DNA from: Mycolicibacterium hodleri
GTDB taxonomy: Bacteria > Actinomycetota > Actinomycetes > Mycobacteriales > Mycobacteriaceae
Reading direction: 5' to 3'
Assembly: GCF_025822245.1 (NCBI RefSeq)
Contig: NZ_JACKTL010000020.1
Span: 124,001 to 188,000 of the forward strand
Length of the DNA: 64,000 nt
In this document: piece by piece, positions 8,358-16,749 of the stretch
How positions within the stretch are numbered: the stretch's first letter is position 1
How the letters are laid out: every line of letters starts with the position of its first letter
Position numbers and translations under genes: made by a program
The notes under the pieces: generated by a model
Told to the model about the DNA's origin: nothing
Database searches by the model: none
Seen by the model: the letters and a program-made list of their open reading frames with translations, nothing else

Positions 8358-8888
8358 ATGGACCTCGTCGTCGGACGTGTCGTCAAGGCGCACGGAATCG
8401 GCGGCGAGGTCGTGGTCGACGTCCGCACCGACGATCCGTACGACCGCTTCGCGCCCGGCAACGCGCTGCGCGCCAGGGCGCGGGACAAGACCGAGAGACG
8501 GCTCGTCGTCGATTCGATGCGGGAACACAGCGGGCGACTACTGGTGCGACTCGAGGGCGTCTCGAGCCGTGACGCGGCCGATGCGTTGCGCGGGAGCCTG
8601 TTCATCGTCGACGCGGCCGACCTGCCCGACATCGAGGATCCCGACGAGTTCTACGACCATCAACTCGAGGGCTTGCGGGTGCGCACCACCGCCGGCCTCG
8701 ACGTGGGCGTCGTGGCCGAGGTGCTGCACACCGCGGCGGGGGAGATCCTGGCCGTGCGCCCCAGCGAGGGCGACGGCCCGGAGATCCTGGTCCCGTTCGT
8801 CGGTGCCATCGTGACGTCGGTGTCCCTGGACGACGGACTCGTCGAGATCGACCCGCCCGAGGGCCTGCTGGACCTGGACTCGATCTAG
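8358..8888 (+). CDS. rimM: Ribosome maturation factor RimM
   Basis: A 176-residue two-domain protein: N-terminal RimM barrel ([22 protein letters not shown]) and C-terminal PRC-like barrel ([21 protein letters not shown]). RimM binds S19 and promotes 16S 3' domain maturation. ATG 8358 directly precedes the conserved start of the barrel, whereas an upstream in-frame start would run back into khpA. Co-directional with khpA and trmD, with short spacers of 22 and 9 nt. Confidence 0.95.
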   Translation: MDLVVGRVVKAHGIGGEVVVDVRTDDPYDRFAPGNALRARARDKTERRLVVDSMREHSGRLLVRLEGVSSRDAADALRGSLFIVDAADLPDIEDPDEFYDHQLEGLRVRTTAGLDVGVVAEVLHTAAGEILAVRPSEGDGPEILVPFVGAIVTSVSLDDGLVEIDPPEGLLDLDSI

Positions 8889-8897
8889 TGCGTCGCC

Positions 8898-9578
8898 ATG
8901 CGTGTTGACGTCCTGACCATCTTTCCCGACTATCTCGATCCGCTGCGACAGTCGTTGCCGGGCAAGGCAATCGACAACGGCATCCTCGAGATCGCCGTGC
9001 ACGACCTCCGGCGCTGGACCCACGACGTGCACCACTCGGTGGACGACTCCCCGTACGGTGGCGGCCCCGGCATGGTCATGAAGGCCCCCGTATGGGGTGA
9101 GGCACTCGACGACGTCTGCACTGCCGACACGCTTCTCGTCGTACCGACTCCGGCGGGCCGACCCTTCCGTCAGGCCGATGCGCAACGGTGGAGCACCGAA
9201 GGGCATCTGGTGTTCGCGTGCGGCCGATACGAGGGCATCGACCAGCGCGTCGTCGACGACGCGGCGCGTCGGATGCGCGTCGAAGAGGTGTCCATCGGCG
9301 ACTACGTGTTGACCGGTGGGGAGTCGGCGACGCTGGTGATGATCGAGGCCGTCGTCCGGCTACTCCCGGACGTCCTCGGCAATCCCGCGTCGCACCAGGA
9401 CGATTCGCACTCCGACGGCCTGCTGGAGGGGCCCAGCTACACCAGGCCGGCGAGCTGGCGTGGGCTCGAGGTCCCGCCCGTGCTGCTGTCCGGTGACCAC
9501 GGCAAGGTCGCCGCGTGGCGTCGTGAGCAGGCGCTGCAGCGCACTCGCGAGCGCAGGCCGGATTTGCTGGCCGACTAG
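8898..9578 (+). CDS. trmD: tRNA (guanine37-N1)-methyltransferase
   Basis: A 226-residue SPOUT-class enzyme that methylates G37 of tRNAs reading CNN codons, preventing +1 frameshifts. Visible landmarks are [12 protein letters not shown] at the start, [14 protein letters not shown] near residue 50, the SAM-binding knot [10 protein letters not shown] and [10 protein letters not shown]. Length and ending are normal for the family. It closes the rpsP operon and faces the lppW-like gene, with only 6 nt between the two stop codons, so transcription is convergent with no room for a separate terminator hairpin. Confidence 0.96.
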   Translation: MRVDVLTIFPDYLDPLRQSLPGKAIDNGILEIAVHDLRRWTHDVHHSVDDSPYGGGPGMVMKAPVWGEALDDVCTADTLLVVPTPAGRPFRQADAQRWSTEGHLVFACGRYEGIDQRVVDDAARRMRVEEVSIGDYVLTGGESATLVMIEAVVRLLPDVLGNPASHQDDSHSDGLLEGPSYTRPASWRGLEVPPVLLSGDHGKVAAWRREQALQRTRERRPDLLAD

Positions 9579-9584
9579 CTGGGC

Positions 9585-10526
9585 CTAGATGCGGCCGTCG
9601 GGGAACATCGTCTTGACCGCCTGGGTAATCGTGTCGCGAGCGGCGGTCGAGCTGGCGGCCTGCATCGAACCGATCACCATGACATAGCGGCGGTCGGGCC
9701 CGATCACGCCGGTGGACAGGTGCATCCAATCCGAGCCGATGCAACACATCCAGCCCTGCTTGACCGCTACGGGTTCGGCGAACAGCCCGTCGGGGATGCC
9801 GAACCGCTGGGGATACACACCACCCGGCTGGGTGCCGTCCAGCGCCATCGGCGCCGATTGCGCCAGGTTGGCCAGGATGACGCTGGCCTGCTCGGGCGGC
9901 AGCCCGCCGGAGCCCGACATCATCATGTCGTAGTACCTCACCAGGTCTGCCGCGGTGCTGATGGTGTTCCACCACCGTCCGTCGTTCGGCGGCCGGGTCG
10001 AGGTCAGCCCGTAGCGGGCCGCGACGCGGGTGACGATCGCGTCGCCTCCGCCGCGATTCCAGAACACCTCCGCGGCGCTGTCGTCGGACTGCCGCAACAT
10101 GCGGTCGAAGTTCACGTGGTCTTCGGGGGAGAGTTCGGTCTGACCCTTGGACACCTGTAGCAGCAGGTCGTCGGCGATGAACAGCTTGACCACCGACGCG
10201 ATCGCCATCGTGGTCGAGTTTCCGTTGGACACCATCTGGCCGGTGTTGCGGTCCAGGACCAGGGCGGTGATGTCGGCCCCGTCGTCGGCGGCCTCGGCCG
10301 TCGCCTGGCGTTCGCGCGCCTCCAGACCGGTGAAGGCGGCCGACGGCTGGTCGGGTGGCGGTTCCGGCAGCGGCGCCATGCTGCCCAGCGGTGCGACCAC
10401 GGTCAGCGCGGGCGTGGCGGGTGTGGGTTGGGCGCCGTAGACCCTGGCCTCACACCCCGAGGCGACGGTTACCGCCGTAGCCGTGAAGGCGGTGACCATC
10501 AGCAGCTTCGACGGCCGCCGGAACAT
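9585..10526 (-). CDS. lppW: LppW-like lipoprotein with serine beta-lactamase/transpeptidase-type fold
   Basis: A 313-residue exported lipoprotein. The signal peptide ends in VTVASGC with the lipidated Cys25, followed by a Pro-rich spacer (residues 35-65). The globular part resembles class A beta-lactamase or D,D-peptidase folds, with a possible S111-V-V-K114 tetrad and a later KQGWM segment in the place of a KTG box, so catalysis is uncertain. It corresponds in position and size to Rv2905 (lppW), between trmD and rplS. It is divergent from rplS. Confidence 0.82.
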   Translation of the reverse strand: MFRRPSKLLMVTAFTATAVTVASGCEARVYGAQPTPATPALTVVAPLGSMAPLPEPPPDQPSAAFTGLEARERQATAEAADDGADITALVLDRNTGQMVSNGNSTTMAIASVVKLFIADDLLLQVSKGQTELSPEDHVNFDRMLRQSDDSAAEVFWNRGGGDAIVTRVAARYGLTSTRPPNDGRWWNTISTAADLVRYYDMMMSGSGGLPPEQASVILANLAQSAPMALDGTQPGGVYPQRFGIPDGLFAEPVAVKQGWMCCIGSDWMHLSTGVIGPDRRYVMVIGSMQAASSTAARDTITQAVKTMFPDGRI

Positions 10527-10866
10527 GGTCCTCCCTGAGCGAATGAGGTGGATCGGGACGCCCGCGCCGGTGTTCGGGCGCGTTGCCTTGCCGGGTACCT
10601 TAACCGCTGGCGGCCCAGGCCGCGCCCGCAGCCGGCGTCGCCCGGGGTCACGCGGCGGTGGTTCCGCGGGTCACGATTTCGTCGGTACGCCGCCCATCTG
10701 GCACAATCGAGCAGTTGCCTACGCACGGCGGGGATCAGTCGTCCCCAAGCTGGTGCGAGAAGCGCGAAGACCTCGGTCCGGTGACACGTCGCACGAAGAC
10801 GTGATGCCCACGGCCGCAACCGAGAACACGATCACACGATCGCAAAACCACGAGGAAGTGTCACCG
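10527..10866 (+). other. lppW-rplS intergenic region and rplS leader
   Basis: A 340-bp gene-free stretch between the divergent lppW and rplS. It holds the TCTGGCACAAT promoter-like element (10697-10707) and an rplS leader of about 150 nt that ends with GAGGAAG (10851-10857). A longer open frame runs through it from 10483, but its translation has no protein-like character before the L19 start. I saw no convincing hairpin or riboswitch. Confidence 0.6.
10697..10707 (+). promoter_or_regulatory. Putative rplS promoter, TCTGGCACAAT
   Basis: The same 11-mer as upstream of rpsP, with -10-like hexamer CACAAT at 10702-10707. No good -35 match is visible 17 nt upstream, so it may rely on the extended -10 (TGG) part. 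Confidence 0.5.
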
Positions 10867-11208
10867 ATGAACACCCTGGACTTCATCGACCAGCCGTCGC
10901 TCCGCGACGACATCCCAGCCTTTGGTCCTGGCGACACCGTGAACGTTCACGTGAAGGTCATCGAGGGTTCCAAGGAGCGCGTCCAGGTCTTCAAGGGCGT
11001 CGTGCTGCGTCGGCAGGGCGGCGGGGTCCGTGAGACCTTCACCGTGCGCAAGGAGAGCTACGGCGTCGGCGTCGAGCGCACCTTCCCGCTGCATTCGCCC
11101 AACATCGACCACATCGACGTCGTCACCCGCGGTGACGTGCGTCGCGCCAAGCTGTACTACCTGCGCGAACTCCGTGGCAAGAAGGCCAAGATCAAGGAAA
11201 AGCGCTGA
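10867..11208 (+). CDS. rplS: 50S ribosomal protein L19
   Basis: A 113-residue L19 protein located at the subunit interface. Conserved landmarks: [53 protein letters not shown] and the basic tail [18 protein letters not shown]. The ATG at 10867 has GAGGAAG 9 nt upstream; reading further upstream gives non-homologous sequence. Followed on the same strand by lepB. Confidence 0.97.
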   Translation: MNTLDFIDQPSLRDDIPAFGPGDTVNVHVKVIEGSKERVQVFKGVVLRRQGGGVRETFTVRKESYGVGVERTFPLHSPNIDHIDVVTRGDVRRAKLYYLRELRGKKAKIKEKR

Positions 11209-11282
11209 TCGTCGCCGGCGGCGCGCCCGGACGGGTGTGACGGTTGGACCCCGAGCAGCGCGGCGCCGAGCGGCGTGCTGAC

Positions 11283-11288
11283 TACTCT
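11283..11288 (+). promoter_or_regulatory. -10 element for leaderless lepB
   Basis: TACTCT lies exactly at -12 to -7 of GTG 11295, the geometry of a leaderless mycobacterial transcript whose first base is the start codon. Confidence 0.5.
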
Positions 11289-11294
11289 GAGGGC

Positions 11295-12104
11295 GTGACC
11301 GGATCCGCTGACGCTCCCGATGCCGCAGACGAGGACCTTCGAGAAGACGTCGACGAGGATCCGCCCAAGAAGAAGCGCGGTGCCGTCCGCGAAGCCGCCA
11401 TTCTTCTGAGCATCGCGCTGGTCCTGTACTACGTGATGCTGACGTTCATCGCCCGGCCGTACCTGATTCCGTCGGAGTCGATGGAGCCGACGCTGCACGG
11501 CTGCGCCGGTTGCGTCGGCGATCGCATCATGGTCGACAAGGTCACCTACGACTTCTCGACGCCGGAGCCGGGCGACGTCATCGTCTTCAAGGGTCCGCCG
11601 GCGTGGAACATCGGCTACAAGTCGATCCGCTCCGACAGCACCCCGATTCGCTACCTGCAGAACGTGTTGTCGTTCGTCGGCTTCGTGCCGCCCGACGAGA
11701 ACGACCTCGTCAAGCGCGTGATCGCGGTCGGAGGCCAGACGGTGGAGTGCCGGGCGGCCACCGGGCTGACGGTCGACGGCAAGAAGCTCGTCGAGCCGTA
11801 CCTGGACGTCAACACGATGATGGCCGACCCGCAGATCTATCCGTGCCTCGGCAACGAGTTCGGTCCCGTGAAGGTGCCGGAGAACCGGTTGTGGGTGATG
11901 GGCGACAACCGCACGCACTCTGCCGACTCCCGGGCGCACTGCACCAACCTGCCTGCCGACGCCCAGAAGGGTCTGCTGTGCACCGGCGACCCCATGGCGG
12001 GCACGGTTCCGGTCGACAACGTGATCGGCAAGGCCCGCTTCATCGCCTGGCCGCCTGGTCGCTGGGGCAGCGTCTCGGCCGTCAACCCGCAGACCACGCA
12101 GTAG
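11295..12104 (+). CDS. lepB: Type I signal peptidase
   Basis: A 269-residue signal peptidase I. An acidic, Lys-rich cytoplasmic tail precedes one membrane segment (about 34-53), then the catalytic [11 protein letters not shown] with Ser62, and [10 protein letters not shown] with the general-base Lys140. Later family boxes are [13 protein letters not shown] and a C-terminal [11 protein letters not shown]. It cleaves Sec and Tat signal peptides on the outer face of the membrane. I chose GTG 11295 because TACTCT sits exactly at -12 to -7; a TTG at 11244 is the alternative and would add 17 residues with no family match. Downstream rnhB follows after 8 nt. Confidence 0.93.
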   Translation: MTGSADAPDAADEDLREDVDEDPPKKKRGAVREAAILLSIALVLYYVMLTFIARPYLIPSESMEPTLHGCAGCVGDRIMVDKVTYDFSTPEPGDVIVFKGPPAWNIGYKSIRSDSTPIRYLQNVLSFVGFVPPDENDLVKRVIAVGGQTVECRAATGLTVDGKKLVEPYLDVNTMMADPQIYPCLGNEFGPVKVPENRLWVMGDNRTHSADSRAHCTNLPADAQKGLLCTGDPMAGTVPVDNVIGKARFIAWPPGRWGSVSAVNPQTTQ

Positions 12105-12112
12105 GAGACCTC

Positions 12113-12796
12113 TTGCCGGCGACCTGGCCGCCTCGAGCCGTCATCCGCAGGTCCGCGGGCCTGCGCACGATCGAATCCGCGCTCTACCGGGGCGGGTTGG
12201 GCCCGGTTGCCGGCGTCGACGAGGTGGGCCGGGGTGCCTGTGCGGGGCCGCTCGTCGTCGCGGCCTGCGTGCTGGGACCCAACCGGTTGGAGAGCCTGGC
12301 GGCGCTCGACGACTCCAAGAAGCTCAACGAGCGCGAGCGGGAGCGGCTCTTCCCGTTGATCCGGCGTTACGCGCTGGCCTATCACGTGGTGTTCATCCCG
12401 TCGACGGAAGTCGACCTGCGCGGGGTGCACGTCGCCAACATCGAGGGCATGCGTCGGGCCGTCGCGGGGCTGTCGCTGCGGCCGGGTTACGTTCTGAGCG
12501 ACGGCTTTCGCGTGCCGGGGTTGCCGATGCCGTCTCTGCCGGTGGTGGGCGGTGACGCCGCGGCGGCGTGCATCGCCGCGGCCAGCGTGCTCGCCAAGGT
12601 CAGTCGTGACCGGCTGATGGTGCAGATGGAGTCGACGCATCCCGGGTACGGCTTCGCGGTGCACAAGGGGTACAGCACGCCGTTCCACACCGCGGCGCTG
12701 GCCGAGCGGGGGCCCTGCAGCGAGCACCGGTTCTCGTTCGTCAACGTGCGCCGGGTCTCGGTTGGGGAGGCCGGGCAGCATGTCGAAATGGGCTGA
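12113..12796 (+). CDS. rnhB: Ribonuclease HII
   Basis: A 227-residue RNase HII that removes ribonucleotides from RNA/DNA hybrids. The signature [17 protein letters not shown] holds the first two acidic metal ligands (D36, E37). DDSKKL and the later [15 protein letters not shown] block, including HPGYGF, complete the site. The start is TTG 12113, right after AGGAGA at 12103-12108. The N-terminus (M)[13 protein letters not shown] lines up with mycobacterial RnhB, supporting that start over any internal codon. It is tightly linked to lepB upstream. Confidence 0.95.
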   Translation: MPATWPPRAVIRRSAGLRTIESALYRGGLGPVAGVDEVGRGACAGPLVVAACVLGPNRLESLAALDDSKKLNERERERLFPLIRRYALAYHVVFIPSTEVDLRGVHVANIEGMRRAVAGLSLRPGYVLSDGFRVPGLPMPSLPVVGGDAAAACIAAASVLAKVSRDRLMVQMESTHPGYGFAVHKGYSTPFHTAALAERGPCSEHRFSFVNVRRVSVGEAGQHVEMG

Positions 12797-12837
12797 GGAA
12801 AGATGTACATCACACCGAACGAAGGACCACTGAACCG

Positions 12838-13143
12838 ATGAGTGCCGAAGATCTCGAGAAGTACGAAACCGAGATGGAGCTCTCGCTGTACCGCGAATAC
12901 AAGGACATCGTGGGGCAGTTCAGTTACGTCGTGGAGACCGAGCGCCGGTTCTACCTCGCCAACAGCGTCGAGCTGGTGCCGCGCAACGCCGACGGCGAGG
13001 TCTACTTCGAGCTGCGACTGGCCGACGCGTGGGTGTGGGACATGTACCGTCCGGCCCGCTTCGTCAAGCAGGTCAGGGTCATCACCTTCAAGGACGTGAA
13101 CATCGAAGAGGTCGAGAAGCCCGAGCTGCGGCTGCCGGACTGA
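12838..13143 (+). CDS. DUF2469 family protein (Rv2901c-type)
   Basis: A 101-residue acidic protein conserved across actinobacteria beside rnhB (Rv2901c). The sequence starts MSAEDLEKYETEMELSLYRE and includes WVWDMYRPARFVKQVRVITF. It has no signal peptide or membrane segment. No biochemical function is established; the near-invariant neighbourhood is its best clue. The ATG lies 41 nt after rnhB, preceded by GAAGGA. Confidence 0.9.
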   Translation: MSAEDLEKYETEMELSLYREYKDIVGQFSYVVETERRFYLANSVELVPRNADGEVYFELRLADAWVWDMYRPARFVKQVRVITFKDVNIEEVEKPELRLPD

Positions 13144-13147
13144 TCCG

Positions 13148-13960
13148 GTGGTGCCAGTGGATCGAGCGCCCGTCGCCGTCGTCACCGGAGCCAGCCGCGG
13201 CGCCGGCCGCGGCATCGCCACCGCGCTGCTGTCGTCCGGATGGCGGGTGTACCTGACCGGGCGGACCGTGACGGACCTCGGCGACGGCGGAATCCCGGTC
13301 ACCGTCGACCATCGCGACGACGCCCAGGTCGCCGCCCTGTTCGCGCGGGTGGCCGAGGAGTGCGGGACGCTGGACCTCCTGGTCAACAACGCCGCCGCGA
13401 TCAGTGACCACCTGACCTCGCGGAAACCGTTCTGGGAGAAGCCCCTCGAGCTGGGGGACGTGCTGGACGTGGGGTTGCGGTCGGCCTACGTGGCGTCGTG
13501 GCACGCCGCGCGGCTGATGGTGCCCGCCGGCCGCGGGCTGATCGCGTTCACGTCGTCACCCGGGTCGGTGGTCTACATGCACGGCCCCGCCTACGGGGCG
13601 CAGAAGGCGGGGGTCGACAAGCTGGCCGCCGACATGGCCGTCGACTTCGAGGGCACCGGGGTGTCCACCGTCTCGATCTGGATGGGCATCCTGCTGACCG
13701 AGAAGTTCCGCAGCGCCTTCGACGGCCATCCCGACGCACTGGCGAAGACGGCCGAGCACGCCGAGACCCCCGAGTTCACCGGTCACGTGCTCGACGCGTT
13801 GTGGCGCGACCCGGAGCTCGCCGACCTGACCGGTCAGAGCCTGATCGGCGCCGAGCTCGCGACGCGGTACGGCATCACCGACGTCGACGGCCGCCGCCCG
13901 CCGTCGCACCGGGCCGCGCTCGGGGCGCCGCGGATTCCGAGCACCGTCGTCGTACGCTGA
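13148..13960 (+). CDS. Short-chain dehydrogenase/reductase
   Basis: A 270-residue classical SDR. The Rossmann motif is VVTGASRGAGRGIA (about 12-25), followed by LLVNNAAA (NNAG-equivalent) and a catalytic region with YGAQKAGVDKLAADMA, giving the Y-x3-K pair. The Ser of the catalytic triad is in FTSSPGS. Substrate unknown; the human DHRS1-like subgroup is the nearest in style. The start is GTG 13148, 4 nt after the DUF2469 stop; further in-frame GTG codons at 13151 and 13157 are also possible. It belongs to a run of four co-directional metabolic genes ending at 16749. Confidence 0.8.
   Translation: MVPVDRAPVAVVTGASRGAGRGIATALLSSGWRVYLTGRTVTDLGDGGIPVTVDHRDDAQVAALFARVAEECGTLDLLVNNAAAISDHLTSRKPFWEKPLELGDVLDVGLRSAYVASWHAARLMVPAGRGLIAFTSSPGSVVYMHGPAYGAQKAGVDKLAADMAVDFEGTGVSTVSIWMGILLTEKFRSAFDGHPDALAKTAEHAETPEFTGHVLDALWRDPELADLTGQSLIGAELATRYGITDVDGRRPPSHRAALGAPRIPSTVVVR
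13953..13958 (+). promoter_or_regulatory. -10 element for leaderless HAD gene
   Basis: TACGCT overlaps the end of the SDR gene and lies exactly at -12 to -7 of ATG 13965, so the HAD gene can be transcribed without a leader. Confidence 0.45.
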
Positions 13961-13964
13961 GACG

Positions 13965-14738
13965 ATGCGATCCGCACCGGAGTCCTGGCTCACCGACATG
14001 GACGGTGTCCTCGTCCACGAGGAGCGTGCCCTGCCGGGTGCCGCCGAGTTCCTGCAACGGCTCGCGGAGAAGAAGCGTCCCTTCCTGGTGCTGACCAACA
14101 ATTCGATCTTCACCCCGCGCGATCTCGCGGCCCGACTGCTGCGCTCCGGCCTCGAAGTGCCCGAGGGCGCGATCTGGACGTCGGCGCTGGCGACTGCCGC
14201 CTTCCTGCACGACCAGCTGCCCGGCGGGTCCGCGTACGTGATCGGCGAGGCGGGCCTGACGACGGCCTTGCACGAGGTGGGCTACACGCTCACCGACACC
14301 GGACCCGACTTCGTGGTTCTCGGCGAGACGCGAACGTATTCGTTCGAGGCGATCACCAAGGCTATCCGGCTGATCGGCGGCGGCGCCCGCTTCATCGCCA
14401 CCAATCCCGACGTCACCGGGCCGTCGGCCGAGGGACCCACCCCGGCGACGGGCTCGGTCGCGGCGCTCATCACCAAGGCCACCGGCCGCGAGCCCTACTT
14501 CGTCGGCAAGCCGAACCCGATGATGTTCCGCAGCGCACTCAACCGCATCGAGGCGCATTCGGAGAACACGTTCATGGTCGGGGACCGGATGGACACCGAC
14601 GTCGTGGCCGGCATCGAGGCGGGGTTGGAGACCATCCTGGTGCTCACCGGGTCGACGGCCGTCGCAGACATCCAGAAGTATCCGTTCCGGCCGAGCCGGG
14701 TGCTCGACTCCATCGCCGACGCGATCGAGCTCATCTGA
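13965..14738 (+). CDS. HAD-IIA family hydrolase (NagD-like phosphatase)
   Basis: A 257-residue HAD superfamily phosphatase of subclass IIA. Motif I is WLTDMDGVLVHE (nucleophile Asp at about 11 and the acid/base Asp two residues later). Motif II is FLVLTNNS, and motif III/IV is the VGKPNP...VGDRMDTDVVAG stretch with the Mg-binding acids. Relatives dephosphorylate sugar phosphates or nucleotides; substrate is not predictable. It overlaps nothing and leads into a CoA transferase 2 nt later. Confidence 0.85.
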   Translation: MRSAPESWLTDMDGVLVHEERALPGAAEFLQRLAEKKRPFLVLTNNSIFTPRDLAARLLRSGLEVPEGAIWTSALATAAFLHDQLPGGSAYVIGEAGLTTALHEVGYTLTDTGPDFVVLGETRTYSFEAITKAIRLIGGGARFIATNPDVTGPSAEGPTPATGSVAALITKATGREPYFVGKPNPMMFRSALNRIEAHSENTFMVGDRMDTDVVAGIEAGLETILVLTGSTAVADIQKYPFRPSRVLDSIADAIELI

Positions 14739-14740
14739 CC

Positions 14741-15946
14741 GTGACCGACCACCGTGACGCCGCCAGGCCGTTGGCCGGGGTGCGGATCGTCGAGATCTCC
14801 AGTTTCGTCGCCGTCCCGCTCGCCGGGATGACGCTGGCCCAACTGGGTGCCGAGGTGATCCGCGTCGACCCGGTGGGCGGCGCCGCCGACTATCACCGGT
14901 GGCCCGTGACGGCCGACGGCGAGAGCATCTACTGGGCCGGGCTGAACAAGGGCAAGCTGTCGGCGGCGTTGGACGGGCGCTCCGCCGACGGCCAGGAGCT
15001 GATCACCCGCCTCGTCGTCGACTCCGGTGTACTGATCACGAATGCGGCTGGGCGGCAATGGCATTCGTACGACGGCCTGGTGGCGCTGCGCCCCGACCTC
15101 ATCCACGTCGAGGTGTCGGGCCGGGTCGACGGCGGCACCGGCGTCGACTACACCGTCAACGCCGGACTCGGCTTTCCCGCGGTGACGGGGCCACCCGGGC
15201 TGACGGAGCCCGTGAACCACGTCCTGCCGGCCTGGGACGTCACCTGCGGGCTGTACGTGGCGCTCGCGGTGATCGCGGCCCTGCGCCACCGCGACGCCAC
15301 CGGAGAGGGGCAGCGCATCGGCATTGCGCTGGAGAACGTCGCGCTCGCCACCGCGGGCAACCTCGGCTTCCTGACCGAGGTGATGGTCAACGGCGTCTCG
15401 CGTCAGCGCCTCGGCAACTCGATCTACGGGCAGTACGGCCAGGCCTTCGTCAGTGGTGACGGGGCGTCGTTCATGGTCGTCGCGCTCACCGGACGTCACT
15501 TCCGGGATCTGACCGAGATGACCGGGACGACGAAGGCGGTTGCCGCCCTTGGTGATGCACTCGGCGCGGACTTCGGCGACGAGGGTCAGCGCTACCGCCA
15601 CCGCGACGCGCTCACGGGTCTGTTCACGGTGTGGTTCACCGACCACACCGCCCAGGAGGTCTCCGCCGCGCTGTCCGCGACCTCCATCCTGTGGGAGCGC
15701 TACCGCACCTTCGCCGAGACCGTCGACGACCCCAAGGTGACCGACAACCCGTTGTTCGGCCCGCTCGACCAGCCGCGGATCGGCACCCATCTGGCGCCGG
15801 GGCTGCCGGTGGCCGTCAACGGCGCCTACCGGCCCGCGGTGCCGGCCCCCGAACTCGGCGACCACACCGCGGCACTGCTTCGGGATCGCCTCGGGCTGTC
15901 CGACGACGAGATCGACCGGCTGGTCCAGGCCGGCACCGTCTCGTGA
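14741..15946 (+). CDS. Class III CoA-transferase (CaiB/BaiF family)
   Basis: A 401-residue family III CoA-transferase. The N-terminal block LAGVRIVEISSFVAVPLAGMTLAQLGAEVIRVD is typical, as is a later EGQRIGIALE segment. The position of the usual catalytic Asp cannot be fixed with certainty from this sequence alone. These enzymes move CoA between carboxylic acids or isomerise CoA esters; some actinobacterial relatives are annotated as 2-methylfumaryl-CoA isomerase, but I would not assign that here. The start is GTG 14741, 2 nt after the HAD stop. The stop overlaps the downstream thioesterase start. Confidence 0.82.
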   Translation: MTDHRDAARPLAGVRIVEISSFVAVPLAGMTLAQLGAEVIRVDPVGGAADYHRWPVTADGESIYWAGLNKGKLSAALDGRSADGQELITRLVVDSGVLITNAAGRQWHSYDGLVALRPDLIHVEVSGRVDGGTGVDYTVNAGLGFPAVTGPPGLTEPVNHVLPAWDVTCGLYVALAVIAALRHRDATGEGQRIGIALENVALATAGNLGFLTEVMVNGVSRQRLGNSIYGQYGQAFVSGDGASFMVVALTGRHFRDLTEMTGTTKAVAALGDALGADFGDEGQRYRHRDALTGLFTVWFTDHTAQEVSAALSATSILWERYRTFAETVDDPKVTDNPLFGPLDQPRIGTHLAPGLPVAVNGAYRPAVPAPELGDHTAALLRDRLGLSDDEIDRLVQAGTVS

Positions 15947-16749
15947 GCAGGTTGCTGCGGCTGCTGGACGTGCGGCCAGGCGGTTCCGAGGACTCCTGGA
16001 TCGGCCCCGCCAGCGGCCCCGAGGGCAAGCGTGCGTACGGCGGCCAGTTCATGGCACAGTCGCTGGCCGCCGCGGCCCGCACGGTCGAGCCCGCCAAGCG
16101 GCCCGTCACCATGCATCTGCAGTTCCTGCGCGGCGGTGAGGCCGGCGCCGACGTCGAGTACTCCGTGGAGCGCGTCTTCGACGGCCGGACCGCCGCGTCG
16201 CGCCGGGTGGTGTCACGGCAGGCCGGGCGGATGACGACGGCGGCCACCGTCTCCTTCTCGCTGCCCCTACCCGGGCCGGAACACGGCCACGTGGAGGCGT
16301 TCGCGGAGGATCCCGAGACCCTGCCGAGGACCGGCCCGCCGGGGCCCGCACCGTCGATGCCGTTGGACGAGATCGACGTTCGCGTCGTCGACGACCGGTC
16401 GACGGGGGAGTTCGTCAGGCGGCTGTGGTGGCGGGTCGAGGTGCCCGTTCCCGACGATCCGCTGCTGCACGACGTGATCACGGCGTACGTGTGCGACGTC
16501 TACATGATCGATCCGGCCCTGCAGGTGCACGGCCACTCGATGACGGCCCGAACCCATCGCAGCGGCACCACCGATTCGTCGATCTGGTTTCACCGACCCG
16601 TACGCGCCGACCAGTGGAACCTGTTGGAGACCAGGTCCCCCGCGGCGGCGCGGGGCCGGGGCGTCATCGTCGGCAGCCTGGTCGGCGCGGACGGTGCCGT
16701 CGCGGCGACCCTCGCCCAGGAGGGCCTCATCGCCGAGCGGGAGCAGTAG
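15943..16749 (+). CDS. Acyl-CoA thioesterase II (TesB-like double hotdog)
   Basis: A 268-residue protein with two hotdog domains. The N-terminal half has YGGQFMAQSLAAAARTV and a FLRGG block; the second half holds HSMTARTHRSGTTDSSIWFHRP, and a catalytic Asp/Thr/Gln set is expected there. It hydrolyses fatty acyl-CoA, perhaps the product of the upstream CoA transferase. The GTG start at 15943 overlaps the previous stop (GTGA), so the pair is translationally coupled. Its last 23 bp overlap the convergent fusion gene at 16727. Confidence 0.85.
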   Translation: MSRLLRLLDVRPGGSEDSWIGPASGPEGKRAYGGQFMAQSLAAAARTVEPAKRPVTMHLQFLRGGEAGADVEYSVERVFDGRTAASRRVVSRQAGRMTTAATVSFSLPLPGPEHGHVEAFAEDPETLPRTGPPGPAPSMPLDEIDVRVVDDRSTGEFVRRLWWRVEVPVPDDPLLHDVITAYVCDVYMIDPALQVHGHSMTARTHRSGTTDSSIWFHRPVRADQWNLLETRSPAAARGRGVIVGSLVGADGAVAATLAQEGLIAEREQ

